Shown: positions 19,467-22,689 of the stretch, piece after piece
Layout: each line of letters opens with the position of its first letter
Position numbering within the stretch: position 1 is the stretch's first letter
Source of the DNA: Rhizophlyctis rosea
Lineage: Eukaryota; Chytridiomycota; Chytridiomycetes; Rhizophlyctidales; Rhizophlyctidaceae
Reading direction: 5' to 3'
Assembly (NCBI GenBank): GCA_027596075.1
Contig: JADGJC010000493.1
Span: forward strand, 1-22,689
Length of the DNA stretch: 22,689 nucleotides
The notes under the pieces: generated by a model
Databases searched by the model: none
Told to the model about the DNA's origin: nothing
What the model saw: the letters and a program-made list of their open reading frames with translations, nothing else
Program-made: the position numbers and the translations under genes

Positions 19467-21029
19467 CTACCGATACCCATTTCCATGCCTCATCCCCTCC
19501 ATCAATCCCCACTCCTTATACTTCCCCTGCGCATGCCCCGCCAACCCCACAAAATCCCTATCACCCAACCCATAAATCTCACTCCCCACCCCCCCACCTC
19601 CACCGCCCCCACCACCCCCTCCCCCACTCGGCCCAACATGCCTCATCCTCTTCCTCCTCTCACCCCCTTCCTCCTCCCTAGTGTGCAACCGCGGGTCCAG
19701 CAGCGCAGGCGGCGAGTCGGTCAGAGGCGGGGACGCGGGCTGCGGGAGGGTATTTGGGTGGTGGTAGTGTGAGCCCGATGCGAGGAGGGAGTCCGGGTCG
19801 GTTTCGTCGGTTGTGTTTTGGGTTTGTTGGGAGGAGTCTAGGGCGCGTTGACGGTAGGCTACGACGGCGTGGTTGTATTCTTCGCGGAGGCGGAGAGCCC
19901 GTTCGTCGTATGGCTGTTTTGTAGGAGTTTGGAAAGATATATTATGGTGAGTACGGGATTCGAAGAGAAGCGCTGGAAATGTATTCCGCATACCCGTTTT
20001 TCATCTTCCGAAATCTCTTTCCATCTTCGTCCCATCTCTCTGGCAATCTCGGTTTGGCTGAATTCTGGGTGTTCAGTTCGTACTTGCTCTCGGATGTCTT
20101 GGCAGTAAAGGATGTAGCTGGTCAAAGGTGCTTTTGGCGCGTTCGGATCCTATATGTGATTTTATGTTGAGTACATCAACACTGAACACGCGGAACTGGT
20201 AACTCTCTTTCCACGCGACTCGATGGTGGTCCAGTCCAGAAAGCGAAGCAATCAAACGGATTACAGCTTTCCCGCAAGCGGCAAAATGCACTCAACAGGA
20301 AGTCTGGAGTGCTAACTGCCGACATCTCAAATGTCTCTCTACGCGGTCCTTGCTATGTCCTCCAAACTCCACAAAATGGCTTTCCTCATGACATCATACC
20401 ACCCTGCTAATTCTAGGAATTCTCATGATTGCACTGCCCAAGTTCTATCCGCGAAAAGCATGAACAGACTGCATATTGATGCAGACGTGTAGATGCCTTT
20501 TCGCATCATTGCAATCCAAGTCCATCCGCACGTTCCCCATCCAAAATCATTCCCATTTTTGTGCAAATCGCTGGTCTCGTTACCCACCTTGGGCTTCTTT
20601 TGTTTTCCAGTGCTTGTCGTCCCAGTTGTCTGCTGAGGCGGTTGCTGCTGCTCAGGACTCGGTTGTTGTTGCTGCTGTTGCTGCTGTTGTATTGACTGCT
20701 GCACCTGTTGCTGGTGCTGAACTTGTTGCGGGTGTTGTTGGTAGGTAGTGTGGGGTTGGGCAAAGGGAAGGGAAGCGTATGGGAGGAGAGGGGATAGGTC
20801 CAGGCCGGGGATTTGGTTTTCTTGGATGATGGCACAAATGCCTTGTACTCCGTGGAGGACTGATGCGAGGCATCGCATGAGCTGAGTAGTTGTAAAGTTC
20901 TCGTCAGAAGAAGTGGAAAGAGTGTAGGTGATTCAACCGCGAAGTTACCTCTTGACCCTTCTCTGTTTGTAAGGGTGGTATAGCCGGCTGTGGTAGCCGT
21001 GATCTGTCTCGTTCGCCCATCATCTGCAT
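19467..21029 (-). CDS. HMG-box protein with polyglutamine and polyglycine tracts
   Basis: Probable chromatin or transcription factor. Minus-strand exons are 21029-20949, 20881-20588, 20149-19994 and 19913-19467; 325 residues, all junctions phase 0. Residues 28-61 form a helical N-terminus (MRCLASVLHGVQGICAIIQ). Residues 75-112 are Gln-rich with nine consecutive Gln. A basic KQKKPK leads into one HMG box (about 126-200) with DPNAPKAPLTSYILY, MGRRWKEISEDEKRPYDER and LREEYNHAVVAYRQR, holding the box's conserved Pro, Trp and Lys/Tyr positions. The tail is Ser/Pro-rich with about twelve Gly in a row. A helical N-terminus before one box recalls fungal Nhp10/Hmo1-type proteins, but this is inference. 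The start is the first ATG; further in-frame ATGs follow, and the frame is open upstream to 21179 without ATG. Intron 2 is 438 nt, unusually long. Confidence 0.85.
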
Positions 21030-22168
21030 TGAAGCTTTCGGATTCCTAAGAGCCAGCTGGGTGAAGTGCGTTTCTCTGTCGTTGTTACGAGTGTTGAAGT
21101 TGCTTTCCGTAATAGGGTCCACGACCAAAGTGCTATTTTTCGTTGAGCGTGGGAAAGTCGCAGGACTGAGGAACACCAAACAAACAAAAAGGTTGTTTCT
21201 AGTTGTTCTTGGTTGTTGTTTGTGTGTGAGTTGTGTGATAGTGTGTCACCCTCCGAGTTTTGAACGGTGTGATCGATGAGAGAACCGACCGCGTGTTCAA
21301 TGGTGGGTTTCAGGGTGTCACAAGAAAGTCATCCACCCAGTGCAATATGATGAAGGGTCCATATGTTGGCTGAGCATCCGGGTAATGGGAAGCCATGCAT
21401 TCTATGGACCCATGTGGGGTGGCTTACTATACGGGTGGCGGAGGGGGCTTGTGATGCAATGTGCGGAGGACGTGTGGCGCAGGTGTCTACTGGAAGGGGT
21501 CCACGGGTTGTTCTCGAGGGTCCATGCGAATGGCCTCTATCCTTGTTCAATATTGGCCGCGTCACGAGGGACCATTCCAATGATGTTCATTGTGATTGGA
21601 ATGGGACCTCTTGGGTATCATGACCTCATCCACAGCACCACATTTACATTTAAAGGCGTAGTAGGCGTGGCAAATTGGAAAACATTTGGAAGAACATGTT
21701 TTCTATTTGCATGGGTGTTTCGACCGCCATGCCCCACCTCTGATGCAAGTCTCAGATGAAGGTGATAAACTGGGTCGATTCCGCACAGCGCTAAAAAAAA
21801 CTCCAAAGCCAGATCGTGAGCACCTTGCCCCCTCACATAAAGAAGCTGCCGCTTAGGTTTACCATATGCAGTATGTGCCACCTGAGGGACGCAGTCAAGC
21901 TGATAACGCTCGTGCTCAATTACCTCATCGATTTCAAAACACCTGTGAGTCTCTCCGCTTGATTTCTCGGAATCATTCAAACACCATGCCAGAGGTCCAA
22001 AGCATTGTCCGGACTTGAACACTTCCGACGTCTTCTGGCCTTTGAGCGACGCCGATGATCACCACAACAAATCACATCAATGGCTCGACCATTTCGGCTG
22101 TATGTTTAGAAAATTGCGAAAATTCATTCCATGCCGATGGAGGCTTCCTTATCTGGACCATACAATAG
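21030..22168. other. HMG gene 5' side and unresolved flank of a retroelement
   Basis: The part next to the HMG gene (about 21180-21290) is rich in CA/TG repeats, as expected of a 5' leader and promoter. From 21330 to 22020 moderately long frames exist on both strands (139 codons plus, 134 codons minus). Neither has a recognisable motif. Given the reverse transcriptase just downstream, this may be decayed element sequence, but no protease, nucleocapsid zinc knuckle or long terminal repeat was seen. Confidence 0.35.
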
Positions 22169-22689
22169 CTCCAATACCCAGATGGGCGTCACGTATATGT
22201 TGGAGATTTACCAGAAGTTCATGATAATTTAGGTCGGATCACGGAGTTATTCGTTAAGCATCATGAACGATTTGTAAGGGACGGGGATCCCTTGATCCCA
22301 TTTTCGAACGTTCCTGAGATTCGTTATCGTATGAAGCCTGGAGTTACTACCTATCCTAGAGCACGATGGCGAAGATGGAGTGAAGCAGAAGCCGCGGCTT
22401 TGTTAGAATACAAGGAGAAGAACAAGAATTACCTAGAGACGTCTCATTCGCCGACGAGTTCGTTACCTCTATTAGTCAAGAAGAAGGATGGGCGGTGGAG
22501 AGTTGTTGTCAATTTCATTCCCATCAATAAGTTAATTGCTCCCTACGCTTTTCCGTTGCCGGGGATGGACTGGTCTTATCGGAAGTTGCTGTGGGCTACG
22601 TGGTTTTCGTTCTGGGACTTTTGTTCGGGATATCATCAGTCTCCGTTGGCTGAAGAATGGAGATGGGTGACGGCGACATTGTTTCCTGA
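22169..22689 (+). pseudogene. Ty3/gypsy-like reverse transcriptase fragment
   Basis: Part of the polymerase polyprotein of an LTR retrotransposon, which copies element RNA into DNA. The frame is open from just after a TAG (22166-22168) to the window edge, about 173 codons. It carries the first reverse-transcriptase blocks: LPLLVKKKDGRWRVVVN, NKLIAPYAFPLP, then FSFWDFCSGYHQSPLAEEWR. The last matches the block of the first catalytic Asp (family form S/T..D..SGYHQ), and the Asp is present. The second catalytic block (YxDD) would lie beyond the window. The upstream stop, and the lack of a recognisable protease or gag in phase, suggest a degraded copy, though an intact element with an upstream frameshift cannot be excluded. 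It is marked as a pseudogene for that reason. Confidence 0.7.

Noticed and set aside
19570..19625. CCACCC-rich stretch as a regulatory repeat
   Set aside because: It is explained as the antisense of the polyglycine run in the HMG-box protein.
20640..20735. GTT/GCT repeat block as a microsatellite
   Set aside because: It is the antisense of the polyglutamine coding region of the HMG-box protein, in frame and within an exon.
20904..21179. HMG gene beginning at 21179
   Set aside because: The codon there is TTG, and the upstream sequence is CA-rich leader-like; the first in-frame ATG is at 21029.
1..22689. CRISPR array, tRNA or rRNA genes, bacterial operon signals
   Set aside because: No spaced direct repeats, no tRNA B-box-like sequence with fitting arms, and no rRNA segments were seen; the gene structure is eukaryotic throughout.

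Overview
The window comes from an intron-dense fungal nuclear genome. Every recognisable gene is cut by short spliceosomal introns, mostly 50-90 nt, with GTATGT, GTGAGT or GTAAGT donors and CTGAC- or CTAAC-like branch sites. The genes include cytosolic ribosomal protein uS3 and INO80 subunit Arp5. No operon, ribosome binding site, tRNA, rRNA or CRISPR signal was seen. Phylum is uncertain: the uS3 wording and the presence of a DGCR6-type gene fit an early-diverging (chytrid-like) fungus, but a basidiomycete is not excluded.

Left third: 1-2393 holds no convincing gene, only a 25-bp tandem duplication and a 13-bp-stem hairpin. A multispan membrane protein of unknown function (2394-3907, +) follows; its frame changes near its 3' end, and a 13-bp tandem duplication gives it two possible C-termini. 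uS3 (RPS3, 4748-6179, +, five exons) is complete and well resolved. Its 3' end faces that of a seven-exon uncharacterised gene on the minus strand (7992-6678).

Middle: divergent from that gene is a 13-exon erythromycin-esterase-family gene (8610-10957, +), a bacterial-type enzyme fold inside a heavily spliced eukaryotic gene. Arp5 (11557-14700, +, 14 exons) and a DGCR6-domain protein with a long Ser/Pro/Thr-rich insert (15116-16878, +, six exons) follow on the same strand.

Right third: a small Ser/Thr-rich protein with one C-terminal membrane segment (minus, about 17894-17296) lies head to head with an acidic, Thr-rich open frame (plus, to 18934). Between or overlapping their 5' ends is a 60-nt stretch made only of G and C, where both gene models break down, so a sequence or assembly fault is suspected. 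A four-exon HMG-box protein with a polyglutamine tract and a polyglycine run lies on the minus strand (21029-19467). The right edge enters a Ty3/gypsy-like reverse transcriptase that is cut by the window end and has a stop codon just upstream.

These look like ordinary housekeeping and accessory genes side by side, not a cluster for one pathway. The only functional thread, and a weak one, is chromatin: Arp5 is an INO80 subunit and the HMG-box protein could be an Nhp10-like partner. I found no convincing novel multi-gene system. Exon boundaries were built by hand from splice consensus, phase and family sequence; those flagged as uncertain need RNA evidence.
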